DNA of 53,851 nt from Mycobacterium sp. WUMAC-067 (GCF_020217485.1 NZ_JAEKMI010000031.1:1-53851); one strand, 5' to 3'. Numbered from the stretch's first letter, positions 35,006 through 43,509 are shown. A program made the numbers and translations. The notes: generated by a model not told the origin, from the letters alone.

Positions 35006-35320
35006 ATGGCCAAGGGCATCATCCTCGTGGAAAGCCGGCCGAGCTCGCCGGAGCGGGAACAGGAATACAACACCTGGTACGACGAGGTGCACCTGGGTGA
35101 GCTGGTGGCGCTCGACGGATTCGTCTCGGCACGCCGGCTGCGACCCGTCGACGGCGACGGCCCCTATGTCGCCATCTACGAGATCGAAGGCGACGATCTG
35201 CAGGCGATTCTGGACGGCATGATCGCCAATGCCGGACAGCTGCACATGTCCGACGCCCTGCAGCTGGACCCGGCACCGATTCCACGACTGCTCGAAACCA
35301 CCACCGAGTGCAGCGGCTGA
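35006..35320 (+). CDS. Small dimeric alpha-beta barrel protein (DUF4286/EthD-like)
   Basis: A 104-residue protein starting MAKGIILVESRPSSPERE, then YNTWYDEVHLGELVALDGFVS and RRLRPVDGDGPYVAIYEIE. The WYDxxHxxE..xxxGF..arR pattern fits the ferredoxin-like dimeric barrel families (DUF4286, EthD, Dabb), which bind hydrophobic or aromatic ligands. It lies 16 bases after the ferredoxin with its own AGGAG. A role as small isomerase, cyclase or ligand carrier is possible; none is proven. Confidence 0.82.
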   Translation: MAKGIILVESRPSSPEREQEYNTWYDEVHLGELVALDGFVSARRLRPVDGDGPYVAIYEIEGDDLQAILDGMIANAGQLHMSDALQLDPAPIPRLLETTTECSG

Positions 35321-35356
35321 CCGAGCTCGCGTCGCGCACACAAGAGGAGCACATTG

Positions 35357-36613
35357 ATGAAGGCCGATGACCTGATCCTGGTGAGCATTGACGACCATGT
35401 GGTCGAACCGCCGGACATGTTCCTGCGCCACGTGCCCGCCAAGTACAAGGACGAGGCCCCGATCGTCGTCACCGATGACAAGGGCGTCGACCAGTGGATG
35501 TATCAGGGGCGGCCGCAGGGCGTGAGCGGACTGAACGCCGTGGTGTCGTGGCCGGCCGAGGAGTGGGGCCGCGATCCCGCCGGCTTCGCCGAGATGCGCC
35601 CGGGCGTCTACGACGTCCACGAACGCGTCCGCGACATGAACCGCAACGGCATCCTGGCGTCGATGTGTTTCCCGACGTTCACCGGGTTCTCCGCCCGGCA
35701 CCTCAACATGCACCGCGAAGAGGTGACGCTGGTGATGGTGTCGGCCTACAACGACTGGCACATCGACGAGTGGGCCGGCTCCTACCCGGATCGGTTCATC
35801 CCGATCGCCGTCCTGCCCACCTGGAACCCCGAGGCCATGTGCGCCGAGATCCGTAGGGTCGCCGCGAAGGGCTGCCGGGCGGTCACCATGCCGGAATTGC
35901 CTCATTTGGAAGGGCTTCCGAGCTATCACGACGAGGACTACTGGGGACCGGTGTTCCGCACGCTGTCCGAGGAGAACGTGGTGATGTGTCTGCACATCGG
36001 CACCGGGTTCGGGGCGATCAGCATGGCCCCCAATGCGCCGATCGACAACATGATCATCCTGGCCACCCAGGTCTCGGCGATGTGCGCCCAGGATCTGTTG
36101 TGGGGCCCGGGCATGCGTAACTACCCCGACCTGAAATTCGCCTTCTCCGAAGGCGGTATCGGCTGGATCCCCTTCTACCTGGACCGCAGCGACCGGCACT
36201 ACACCAACCAGAAATGGCTGCGTCGTGACTTCGGCGACAAGCTGCCCAGCGACGTCTTCCGCGAACACTCGCTGGCCTGCTACGTCACCGACAAGACGTC
36301 GCTGAAGCTGCGCCACGAAATCGGCATCGACATCATCGCCTGGGAGTGCGACTACCCGCACTCGGACTGCTTCTGGCCCGACGCGCCCGAGCAGGTGCTG
36401 GCCGAACTGAACGCCGCCGGCGCCGACGACGCCGACATCAACAAGATCACCTGGGCCAACGCCTGCCGGTTCTTCGGCTGGGACCCGTTCGCCCGCACGC
36501 CCCGCGATCAGGCGACCGTTAAGGCCCTGCGCGCCAAGGCAACCGACGTGGATGTGTCGATTCGGTCGCGCGCCGAATGGGCGCGGCGCTATCAGGAGAG
36601 GCTCACCTCTTAA
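35357..36613 (+). CDS. Amidohydrolase family 2 protein
   Basis: A 418-residue TIM-barrel metal hydrolase or decarboxylase of the PF04909 type. It opens SIDDHVVEPPDMFL (metal-binding DxH variant), has CLHIGTGFG in the middle and WECDYPHSDCFWP near the C-terminus for the last metal ligand. ATG 35357 follows GAGGAG. It ends the ferredoxin operon and converges with a SnoaL-fold gene across a hairpin. Mycobacterial homologues lie in lipid and aromatic catabolic islands, but no substrate is established. Confidence 0.87.
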   Translation: MKADDLILVSIDDHVVEPPDMFLRHVPAKYKDEAPIVVTDDKGVDQWMYQGRPQGVSGLNAVVSWPAEEWGRDPAGFAEMRPGVYDVHERVRDMNRNGILASMCFPTFTGFSARHLNMHREEVTLVMVSAYNDWHIDEWAGSYPDRFIPIAVLPTWNPEAMCAEIRRVAAKGCRAVTMPELPHLEGLPSYHDEDYWGPVFRTLSEENVVMCLHIGTGFGAISMAPNAPIDNMIILATQVSAMCAQDLLWGPGMRNYPDLKFAFSEGGIGWIPFYLDRSDRHYTNQKWLRRDFGDKLPSDVFREHSLACYVTDKTSLKLRHEIGIDIIAWECDYPHSDCFWPDAPEQVLAELNAAGADDADINKITWANACRFFGWDPFARTPRDQATVKALRAKATDVDVSIRSRAEWARRYQERLTS

Positions 36614-36671
36614 CGCCGAGCGTCGACTTGTTGGGCAAGGGCGATTTTTGCGCCACAACTCGACGTTCGGG
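36614..36671. repeat. Hairpin repeat, copy 1
   Basis: Imperfect palindrome with arms CCGAGCGTCGACTTGT (36616-36631) and ACAACTCGACGTTCGG (36655-36670), 14 of 16 pairs. It sits between two convergent stops and recurs at 37127 and 37766. Likely terminator function. Confidence 0.7.
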
Positions 36672-36677
36672 GATCAC

Positions 36678-37103
36678 TCAGCCCGTCGGCGGGTTGACGA
36701 ACCACACGTTCTCCTCGCGCAGGCTGCGGCTGCGCCAACCGTCGGCCGTGCGCGTCAGCTCGTGGTGGTAATAGCCGCCGCAGTAACTCAACTCCGCCAT
36801 GCCCGGCAGCTGCATAGGGTTGTAGAACATGGCGCGCACCGTCGCGGAATCGCCGTCGAGCGCCAGGATTTCCGCGTTGGTGATGTAGTGCATCGACATC
36901 GGGATCGCGCCGAAGCCCTGTTCCAGCCACGCGGTCACCTCGTCGCGCGGACCCGCCGCCGCGCCCGCCGAGGAGTAGTCGATATGCGCGTCGTCGGTGA
37001 AGACCGAGCGGTACAGCTCCCAGTCCTTGGCGTCGACCGCGCGGGCGTATCTGTAGAGTAGAGCGCCGATTTCGAGTTCGTCGGCGACCCGCTGCAAATC
37101 CAT
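36678..37103 (-). CDS. Nuclear transport factor 2 / SnoaL-like fold protein
   Basis: A 141-residue cone-fold protein: LEIGALLYRYARAVDAKDWELYRSVFTDDAHIDYS is the usual NTF2-like start, with WRSRSLREENVWF at the end. Members include ketosteroid isomerase, dehydratases and ring-hydroxylating dioxygenase small subunits. The Asp/Tyr pattern (YARAVD..D) matches small scytalone dehydratase-like proteins. It is the last gene of the mutase operon and has a hairpin repeat on both sides. Confidence 0.85.
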   Translation of the reverse strand: MDLQRVADELEIGALLYRYARAVDAKDWELYRSVFTDDAHIDYSSAGAAAGPRDEVTAWLEQGFGAIPMSMHYITNAEILALDGDSATVRAMFYNPMQLPGMAELSYCGGYYHHELTRTADGWRSRSLREENVWFVNPPTG

Positions 37104-37126
37104 CGTTGCACCCTATACTCTTTGCG

Positions 37127-37186
37127 CCGAGCATCGGCTTGTTGCGCGAAATCGGGCCATTTTGGCCCCACTACTCGACGTTCGGC
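37127..37186. repeat. Hairpin repeat, copy 2
   Basis: Same outer sequence as copy 1 (CCGAGCATCGGCTTGT ... CTCGACGTTCGG) with a perfect inner stem GGGCCA-TTT-TGGCCC at 37154-37168. It lies in the gap between the two SnoaL-fold genes, just after the stop of the upstream one. Confidence 0.68.
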
Positions 37187-37193
37187 GGACGGA

Positions 37194-37670
37194 CTAGCCT
37201 TGCGACAGCTCCACTCCCTCAAAGCTTTTAAGCATCTCGGCCGGTGGCGGCGTCATCTGAAGATAAACGTCGATGTGGCGGATCCGGTCATCATCGGTGA
37301 ACTCATAGACGGTCAGCGAATTGACCACGCTACGGAATTCGCCCACCTCGCTCCGTTCCTCGAGCTCGAGGAACACGCGGCCACCGGACTCGGTGATGTG
37401 CTTAAAGGAACACTCCCACTCCGACGATGTCGCCCAATTGGTGAGGAATTCGACATAATCCGGCCACTTCATCACCTCTTTGAAAGCACCGATTCGCTCG
37501 AATTCACCGACGGCGACCAGCTCGGCCAGCGGACTCCAACTCTCCGTCGAGAAGCCTGGATTCTTCGCTTGGTCGACGAGCCGCTTCGTGGTGGCGCCGT
37601 ACTGCAGCACCGCGCGCGATCGGCCGGTGTACGAGTCGATGACATCCTCGACCGTTGGCAACGCATTCAC
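37194..37670 (-). CDS. SnoaL/limonene epoxide hydrolase-like fold protein
   Basis: A protein of 158 residues starting at GTG 37670 (VNALPTVEDVIDSYTG). It has features of NTF2-like proteins: WSPLAELVAVGEFE, EWECSFKHITESGGRVFLELEERSEV split over strands, and FTDDDRIRHIDVYLQ at the end, which is the typical SnoaL terminal strand. The start overlaps the stop of an 18-codon frame as GTGA. Its frame stays open to a TTG at 37697, which would be the alternative. Role unknown; the two NTF2-like genes together suggest an isomerase or dehydratase step. Confidence 0.8.
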   Translation of the reverse strand: MNALPTVEDVIDSYTGRSRAVLQYGATTKRLVDQAKNPGFSTESWSPLAELVAVGEFERIGAFKEVMKWPDYVEFLTNWATSSEWECSFKHITESGGRVFLELEERSEVGEFRSVVNSLTVYEFTDDDRIRHIDVYLQMTPPPAEMLKSFEGVELSQG

Positions 37671-37723
37671 GCCGGCACCCCGGCCTTCCGCCGGCAACGT
37701 CTCAGGACCCCGATGCGCGCCAT
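37667..37723 (-). CDS. Possible 18-codon leader ORF
   Basis: ATG 37723 is preceded by GAAAGGGGA and encodes MARIGVLRRCRRKAGVPA, ending in TGA that overlaps the GTG of the SnoaL-like gene (GTGA). The good ribosome site and the overlap suggest translation that delivers ribosomes to the next gene. The peptide has no recognised family and could be accidental. Confidence 0.35.
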   Translation of the reverse strand: MARIGVLRRCRRKAGVPA

Positions 37724-37765
37724 GAGAATTCCCCTTTCACCAGCGAGATGTGGCCAGTGTCTTGG

Positions 37766-37826
37766 CGTCCAACGTCGGCTTGTTGCGCGAAATCGGCGAT
37801 TTCCGCGCATCTACTCGACGCTCGGC
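37766..37826. repeat. Hairpin repeat, copy 3
   Basis: Shares GTCGGCTTGTTGCGCGAAAT and CTACTCGACG with copy 2. The inner stem is TGCGCGAAATCG / CGATTTCCGCGCA (37784-37809, one bulge). Its right arm overlaps the last codons of the CoA-transferase gene, so it lies at a 3' end as do the other two. Confidence 0.68.
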
Positions 37827-38854
37827 AGTTCGGGCGGCGGGCGGTACTCGGGCTCGTACCCGGAGACATGGATCGGGCTGCCCACCAAACGGAAATCGCC
37901 CGCTGTCACAACCACTTCCGGGGTCGCCTCGAGCGCCTCGGGCAGGGTCCTGACGGCCGCCGCCGGAACCCCGAGGGGACGCAGTCGACGCTCCCACCCG
38001 GCCGCGCTGTCGGTCGCCAGCATCGCCGTGACGACGGCGAGCACTTCGTCGCGGCGGGCGACCCGCTCGGCCATCGTCTCGAATCCCCCGATGCCCGCCT
38101 CTGCGGCAAAAGACTTCCAGAACCCATCGTGGGTGATGAACAGCGCCAGATATCCGTCGGCCGTCGGAAACAGCTGAGCCGGAACGTAATAGGAGTGGGC
38201 ACCGTGCGGGCGACGCTGGGGCTCCACACCGCTGTTGAGATAGGCGGAGGCATGGTAGTTCAGCTGCGACAGCATGACGTCGCGCAGCGACACATCCACT
38301 TGCCCGCCGGTGCCGGAGATGATCTTGGCCAACAGGCCCAGCGCCGCGGACATTCCGGTGGAGTTGTCGGCCGAGGAGTATCCGGGCAGCGTCGGCGGGC
38401 CGTCCGGGTCACCGGTCAGCGCGGCGGTGCCGACACCGGCCTGCACCACATAGTCGAAGGCGGGATCGTCGCCGCCGTACAGGCCGAAGCCGGTGATGGC
38501 CACGCAGACGATCCGCTCGTTGTGCGGTCGCAGCTGCTCGTAGGTGAGCCCCAGCCGGCGGATGGCGGACGGTTTCAGGTTCACCAGCAGCGCGTGGGAT
38601 TCGCCGACCAGTTCACCCAAGCGCTGTTGTCCCGCATCCGAATTCAGGTCCAGGCAGATGCTGGACTTGTTCCGATTGAGGCTGGCGAAGTACGTGGCGC
38701 CGACGCTGCGGGAAATCTCGCCGCCGGCGGGTTCGATCTTGGTGACCTCGGCCCCGAGGTCGGCGAGCAGCATGGTGGCGTACGGGCCGGCCAGCATGGT
38801 GCCGACCTCGAGGATGCGGATCCCCGCCAGCGGCCCGGTGTTACCGCCAGTCAA
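37811..38854 (-). CDS. Class III (CaiB/BaiF) CoA-transferase
   Basis: A 347-residue single-unit CoA-transferase: LAGIRILEVGTMLAGPYATMLLADLG, SLNRNKSSICLDL, and GTGGQVDVSLRDVM with the catalytic Asp192. It is shorter than typical (about 380-400) with a trimmed C-terminal domain. Start is TTG 38854, overlapping the LLM stop (TTGA). It probably activates the acid that the mutase or its products need. Some family members are racemases, which cannot be excluded. Confidence 0.87.
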   Translation of the reverse strand: MTGGNTGPLAGIRILEVGTMLAGPYATMLLADLGAEVTKIEPAGGEISRSVGATYFASLNRNKSSICLDLNSDAGQQRLGELVGESHALLVNLKPSAIRRLGLTYEQLRPHNERIVCVAITGFGLYGGDDPAFDYVVQAGVGTAALTGDPDGPPTLPGYSSADNSTGMSAALGLLAKIISGTGGQVDVSLRDVMLSQLNYHASAYLNSGVEPQRRPHGAHSYYVPAQLFPTADGYLALFITHDGFWKSFAAEAGIGGFETMAERVARRDEVLAVVTAMLATDSAAGWERRLRPLGVPAAAVRTLPEALEATPEVVVTAGDFRLVGSPIHVSGYEPEYRPPPELPSVE

Positions 38855-39807
38855 CGCAATTCCGCCGCGAGCGAGGCGATCATTTCGCGGGTGCGACGTT
38901 TGGAGGCGACCAGCTCGTCGCGGTTGTCACCGATGGGCAGCAGCCGCACCGACAGATCGGTCACACCGGCGTCGGCGAAACGACGCATCCGGGCCAAGAT
39001 CTGTTCCGAGTCACCTGCCGCGCACAGGTCGCCGACATCGCGGGCGTCGCCGCGGTCGAGCAGGCGCTGGTAGTTGGGCGACACCTCGGCCTCCCCCAGG
39101 ATCCGGTTGGCGCGCTGTCTGGCCTCCTCGACTTGCGAAGGCGCACAAAGGCATACCGGAATGCCCGCGACGATCCGCGGTGCGGGGCGGCCGGCATCGG
39201 CGGCGGCCTTGGTGATCTTCGGCGCGATGTGATCACCGATCGCGCGCTCGTCGGCCATCCACAACACCGTGCCTTCGGCGAGCTCACCGGCGAGTTGCAG
39301 CATCACCGGTCCCAGCGCGGCGACCAGCACCGGCATCGGGGTGTCGGCCCCGATCGCCAGCGGGTTGTGCACCCTGAACGAATCGTTCTCGACGTCGACC
39401 GGTCCCGGCCCGGCGATGGCGGCGTTGAGGACCTGCAGGTAGTCGCGGGTGTAGGCGGCCGGCTTCTCGTACGGCAGGCCGAGCATGTCCCGGATGATCC
39501 AGTGGTGCGACGGCCCGACACCGAGAGCCAGCCGCCCGCCGGCCACCGCGTGCGTCGAAAGCGCTTGGCGGGCAAGGGCGATCGGGTGCTGGGCCTGCAG
39601 CGGCACCACCGCGGTGCCCAGCTCGATGCGCGAGGTGTGCGCGGCCATCAGCGACACCATGGTCAAGCAGTCGAAGTCGTTGGGCACCTGGGGCATCCAC
39701 GCGGTGTCCAGACCCGCGGATTCGGCCCATTCGATATCGGAGGCCAGCTTGTGCACCTTGCGGGCCATGTCGCCACGCTCGGCACCGATCATTACTCCGA
39801 CGCGCAC
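38851..39807 (-). CDS. F420-dependent LLM class oxidoreductase
   Basis: A 318-residue luciferase-like protein of the F420-using mycobacterial group: MRVGVMIGAERG, AGLDTAWMPQVPNDFDCLT, IELGTAVVPLQAQHPIALARQA, ALGVGPSHHWIIRDMLGLPY. It transfers hydride to or from coenzyme F420. It overlaps the B12-subunit gene by 16 bases and the CoA-transferase by 4, so it is tightly coupled. Its presence in a mutase operon suggests a redox step on the acyl-CoA chain. Confidence 0.88.
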   Translation of the reverse strand: MRVGVMIGAERGDMARKVHKLASDIEWAESAGLDTAWMPQVPNDFDCLTMVSLMAAHTSRIELGTAVVPLQAQHPIALARQALSTHAVAGGRLALGVGPSHHWIIRDMLGLPYEKPAAYTRDYLQVLNAAIAGPGPVDVENDSFRVHNPLAIGADTPMPVLVAALGPVMLQLAGELAEGTVLWMADERAIGDHIAPKITKAAADAGRPAPRIVAGIPVCLCAPSQVEEARQRANRILGEAEVSPNYQRLLDRGDARDVGDLCAAGDSEQILARMRRFADAGVTDLSVRLLPIGDNRDELVASKRRTREMIASLAAELR

Positions 39808-40226
39808 TGTTCCTCTTTTTCTTCCGAAGCGGGCTCGGGGGCCCCTGTCAGCGCGCGGATTTCGCGCACCAGGTTGTCCAGCGGAGTCCCGGTGGGGAAT
39901 ACCGCCGCGGCCCCGGCGGAGAGCAGTTTGGGGACGTCTGCGTGCGGAATCGTTCCCCCGACGACGACGGAGATATCGGCGGCGTCGGCCGCGCGCAGCG
40001 CTTCGACCGTGCGCGCGGTGAGCGCGAGGTGCGCACCGGACAGGATGCTCAGGCCGACCACGGCGACGTCTTCCTGGACGGCGATCGAGGCGATGTCTTC
40101 GATGCGCTGACGGATGCCCGTGTAGATGACCTCGAATCCGGCGTCACGCAGGGTGCGGGCGACGATCTTGGCGCCGCGGTCGTGCCCGTCCAGGCCGGGT
40201 TTGGCAACCAGAACGCGGACGGCCAT
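39792..40226 (-). CDS. Cobalamin-binding small subunit of acyl-CoA mutase
   Basis: A 144-residue B12 domain of the methylmalonyl-CoA mutase type. It has DGHDRG (lower axial His motif DxHxxG), SILSGAH and VGGTIPHADVPKL, the GG loop. It binds adenosylcobalamin and docks with the separately encoded catalytic subunit. It begins exactly where the large-subunit gene ends. Split large and small subunits are typical of isobutyryl-CoA and related mutases and of archaeal methylmalonyl-CoA mutases. Confidence 0.92.
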   Translation of the reverse strand: MAVRVLVAKPGLDGHDRGAKIVARTLRDAGFEVIYTGIRQRIEDIASIAVQEDVAVVGLSILSGAHLALTARTVEALRAADAADISVVVGGTIPHADVPKLLSAGAAAVFPTGTPLDNLVREIRALTGAPEPASEEKEEQCASE

Positions 40227-41804
40227 TTAGAACACCACCGGTTGCTGGAACTCGCCCCACACTGCTTTGAGCGCGGAGACCATCTCACCGATCGTGCAGT
40301 AGGCGTTGGCGCAGTCGATCAGCTTGTGCATCAGGTTGTCGTCTCCTTCGGCGGAACGCGACAGGGCGGCGAGGGTGGATTGCACTGCGGCCGAATCCCT
40401 TTCGGATTTGACCTTGGAGAGCCGCTTGAGCTGAAGATCGCGCCCTTCGGCGTCGAGCTCATAGGTGACGACGTCGTGTTCGGGTTCCTCGGTCACGAAC
40501 CGGTTGACCCCGACGACCGGGCGTTCGCCGGATTCGATGTCCTGGTGGATCTTGAACGCCTCGTCGGCGATCAGGCCCTGCAGGTAACCGTCCTCGATGG
40601 CATGGACCATGCCGCCGTGACGCTCGAGGTCGGACATGATCTCGATGATGCGCTCCTCGGTCGCGTCGGTCAGCGCCTCGACGAAGTACGAGCCACCCAG
40701 CGGGTCGGCGACGCTGGCCACGCCGGTTTCGTGCGCGAGGATCTGCTGGGTGCGCAGCGCCAGTGTCGTCGTCTCCTCGGTGGGCAACGCGAACGGCTCG
40801 TCCCAGGCCGCCGTGAACATCGACTGGACACCGCCCAAAACGGCGGCCATGGCTTCGTAGGCCACGCGGACGATGTTGTTGTGGGCCTGCGGGGCATACA
40901 GCGACGCGCCGCCACAGACGCAGCCGAAGCGGAACATCGCCGCCTTGTCCTTCGTCGCCCCGTAGCGCTCCCGCACGATCGTCGCCCAACGACGCCGTCC
41001 CGCCCGGTATTTGGCGATCTCTTCGAAGAAGTCCCCATGGGTATAGAAGAAGAACGAGATCTGCGGCGCGAACTGGTCGATCGTCATGCGGCCGCGCTCC
41101 ACCACCGTGTCGCAGTAGGTGACGCCGTCGGCGAGGGTGAACGCCATCTCTTGCACCGCGTTGGCCCCCGCGTCGCGGAAATGCGCACCGGCGACCGAAA
41201 TCGCGTTGAACCTCGGCACCTCGGCCGCACAGAACTCGATGGTGTCCGCGATCAACCGCAGCGACGGCTCCGGCGGCCAGATCCAGGTCCCGCGGGAGGC
41301 GTACTCCTTGAGGATGTCGTTCTGGATGGTCCCGGTGAGCTTCGAGCGCGGGATCCCTTTTTTCTCGGCGGCGGCGACGTAGAACGCCAGCAGGATCGCC
41401 GCCGTGCCGTTGATGGTCATGCTCGTGCTGAGTTTGTCCAGCGGGATGCCGTCGAACAGGATCTCGAAGTCGGCCAGGGTGTCCACCGCGACGCCGACCC
41501 GGCCGACCTCCTCGCCGAACTCGGGATCGTCGGAGTCGTATCCGCACTGCGTCGGCAGGTCGAGCGCCACCGACAACCCGGTCCCGCCCTGATCCAGCAG
41601 GTAGCGGTACCGACGATTGGACTCCTCGGCGGTGCCGAACCCCGAATATTGGCGGAAGGTCCACAGCTTGCCGCGGTAGCCCGACGCGAAGTTGCCGCGA
41701 GTGAAGGGAAACTCCCCGGGCTGGGGAGGCTCGGCGCCTCTATCCGCCGGCCCATATACGGGCTGCAGCGGGATGCCGGAGGGAGTGTGGGCCGTATTAT
41801 CCAT
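40227..41804 (-). CDS. Acyl-CoA mutase large (catalytic) subunit
   Basis: A 525-residue TIM-barrel subunit of a B12-dependent acyl-CoA mutase: RQYSGFGTAEESN, GYDSDDPEFGEEVGRVGVA, IQNDILKEYASRGTWIWPP, AHFRDAGANAVQEMAFTLADG. Residues aligned with methylmalonyl-CoA mutase show Tyr (Y53 in RQY), Arg (R171 in ASRG) and His (H208) retained. These favour a carboxylated acyl-CoA over isobutyryl-CoA, where the Tyr is Phe and the Arg is Gln. The residue before His is Ala207 instead of Tyr, which may enlarge the pocket. It heads the minus-strand operon. Confidence 0.9.
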   Translation of the reverse strand: MDNTAHTPSGIPLQPVYGPADRGAEPPQPGEFPFTRGNFASGYRGKLWTFRQYSGFGTAEESNRRYRYLLDQGGTGLSVALDLPTQCGYDSDDPEFGEEVGRVGVAVDTLADFEILFDGIPLDKLSTSMTINGTAAILLAFYVAAAEKKGIPRSKLTGTIQNDILKEYASRGTWIWPPEPSLRLIADTIEFCAAEVPRFNAISVAGAHFRDAGANAVQEMAFTLADGVTYCDTVVERGRMTIDQFAPQISFFFYTHGDFFEEIAKYRAGRRRWATIVRERYGATKDKAAMFRFGCVCGGASLYAPQAHNNIVRVAYEAMAAVLGGVQSMFTAAWDEPFALPTEETTTLALRTQQILAHETGVASVADPLGGSYFVEALTDATEERIIEIMSDLERHGGMVHAIEDGYLQGLIADEAFKIHQDIESGERPVVGVNRFVTEEPEHDVVTYELDAEGRDLQLKRLSKVKSERDSAAVQSTLAALSRSAEGDDNLMHKLIDCANAYCTIGEMVSALKAVWGEFQQPVVF

Positions 41805-41851
41805 CGGTGAATAACGTACTTGCAAAAAAAGAGAATGCCAATACCATACGC

Positions 41852-41864
41852 TTGACCAGGTCAA
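41852..41864. promoter_or_regulatory. Palindrome TTGACCaGGTCAA
   Basis: Perfect 13-bp inverted repeat with one central base in the 69-base gap between the divergent mutase and SDR genes, 9 bases before the SDR start. Likely a repressor site; the regulator is unknown. The SDR ribosome site AGGAGA lies right after it. Confidence 0.5.
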
Positions 41865-41873
41865 AGGAGACGA

Positions 41874-42698
41874 ATGGCTGACAACGTGCTCGCCGATCGC
41901 ACGGTAGTGATCTCCGGCGGGAGCCGCGGGATCGGACTCGCGATTGGCATCGCCGCCGCCAGGCAGGGCGCCAACGTGGTGCTGCTGGCCAAGACCGACA
42001 CACCCCATCCGCGCCTGCCCGGGACCGTGCACACCGCGGCGGCCGACGTCGAGGCCGCCGGCGGGAAAGCGCTGGCGGTCGTGGGCGATGTGCGCCGCGA
42101 AGACGACGTGCAGCGCGTTGTCGAGGCGGCGGTGCAGCGGTTCGGCGGCATCGACGTCTGCGTCAACAACGCCAGCGCCATCGCGGTGGAACCGACCGCC
42201 GCGCTGTCGGCCAAGAAATACGACCTGATGCAGGAGGTCAACCTGCGCGGCACGTTCCTCCTGACCAAGGCGTGCGTGCCCCATCTACAGAAATCGGCCA
42301 ACCCGCACGTCCTGACCATCTCGCCACCGATCAACATGAACCCGCGCTGGCTGGGCGCCCACCCGGCCTACACGCTGTCCAAGTACGGGATGACGCTGCT
42401 GTCGCTGGGCTGGGCGGCCGAGTTCGCGGACGACGGTATCGGCGTGAACTGTCTGTGGCCGGAGACTTACATTGCCACCGCCGCCGTCACCAACATGGCC
42501 GATGGTGACCGGTTGGCCGCGTCCTCGCGCAGCCCCGAGATCATGGGCGACGCCGCCGTCGAGATCGTCTCTCGACCCGCACGGGAAGCCACCGGCGAGT
42601 GCCACATCGACGCCGCGGTGCTGCAATCGGCCGGGGTGGCCGACCTGTCCCGGTACGGCGGCGGCGAGCAACCGATTCCGGATCTTTTCTTGGACTGA
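41874..42698 (+). CDS. SDR family oxidoreductase (HSDL2-like)
   Basis: A 274-residue SDR: VVISGGSRGIGLAIG, VNNASAI, and catalytic YTLSK in HPAYTLSKYGM. The pattern TLSPPINMNPRW-like (here TISPPINMNPRWL) and WPETYIATAAV fit the hydroxysteroid dehydrogenase-like protein 2 group, whose members act on acyl-CoA or lipid substrates. It diverges from the mutase operon with a shared palindrome. ATG 41874 follows AGGAGA. Confidence 0.88.
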   Translation: MADNVLADRTVVISGGSRGIGLAIGIAAARQGANVVLLAKTDTPHPRLPGTVHTAAADVEAAGGKALAVVGDVRREDDVQRVVEAAVQRFGGIDVCVNNASAIAVEPTAALSAKKYDLMQEVNLRGTFLLTKACVPHLQKSANPHVLTISPPINMNPRWLGAHPAYTLSKYGMTLLSLGWAAEFADDGIGVNCLWPETYIATAAVTNMADGDRLAASSRSPEIMGDAAVEIVSRPAREATGECHIDAAVLQSAGVADLSRYGGGEQPIPDLFLD

Positions 42699-42702
42699 AT
42701 TC

Positions 42703-43509
42703 CTATGCGCGGCAAAGGATTTCGCCGTGCGGGATGGCGATCCACCCGTCTTCGGCGACGGCCCATTCTCGCCACGCGGCGGAGATCTCCTCGAGCTGCG
42801 CCGGGGTTGCCAAGTCGAGGCTCACCAGGTCGCGGGCCACGGTCGAATGAAGGATTCGGTCGGCCCACATGCCTCCCCACCATGCGCGGGTCTCGGGTGT
42901 GGCATAACACCACAGGCTGCCGGTGGGCGTGATGTCGTCAAATCCCGCCTGCTGCGCCCAGGACAGCAGTCGTCGGCCCGCATCCGGTTCGCCGCGGTTG
43001 GCCCGGGCGACCCGTTGATAGAGCTCTCGCCACAGGTCGAGGGCGGGCAGCTGCGGATACCAGATGAACCCGGCGTAGTCGGCGTCGCGGACCGCCACGA
43101 CGCCGCCCGGCGCGCACACTCGCCGCATCTCGCGGAGGGCTCGTACCGGGTCGGCGACGTGCTGTAGCACCTGGTGGGCGTGGACGACATCGAATGTGCC
43201 GTCGGGAAACTCGAGGTTGTGCACGTCGGCGGTGCCGAACGCGACGTTGGACAGGTTGCGTTGCTCGACTTCGGTGCGGGCCACGCCCAGGACGTCCGCG
43301 ACCTGGTCGACGGCGGTGACGGATCCGGGCGCGACGCGTGCGGCGAGATCAGCGGTGATGGTGCCGGGTCCGCAGCCGACGTCCAGCACCGAGAGGCCCG
43401 GCTTCAGGTGTGGCAGCAGATACGCCGCCGAGTCCTCGGCGGTGCGGCGCCGGTGGCTGCGCAGCACGGACTCGTGGTGTCCGTGCGTGTAGCTGGGCCG
43501 GTCATTCAT
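42703..43509 (-). CDS. Class I SAM-dependent methyltransferase (UbiE-like)
   Basis: A 268-residue methyltransferase: motif I LSVLDVGCGPGTITADLA, acidic loop AVDQ, motif II GTFDVVHAHQVLQHV and motif III RRVCAPGGVVAV. The C-terminal part (AWWGGMWADRIL, SLDLATPAQLEEISAAWREWA) fits UbiE-like enzymes with a substrate-binding insert. It converges with the SDR, 4 bases between stops. Substrate unknown. Confidence 0.88.
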   Translation of the reverse strand: MNDRPSYTHGHHESVLRSHRRRTAEDSAAYLLPHLKPGLSVLDVGCGPGTITADLAARVAPGSVTAVDQVADVLGVARTEVEQRNLSNVAFGTADVHNLEFPDGTFDVVHAHQVLQHVADPVRALREMRRVCAPGGVVAVRDADYAGFIWYPQLPALDLWRELYQRVARANRGEPDAGRRLLSWAQQAGFDDITPTGSLWCYATPETRAWWGGMWADRILHSTVARDLVSLDLATPAQLEEISAAWREWAVAEDGWIAIPHGEILCRA

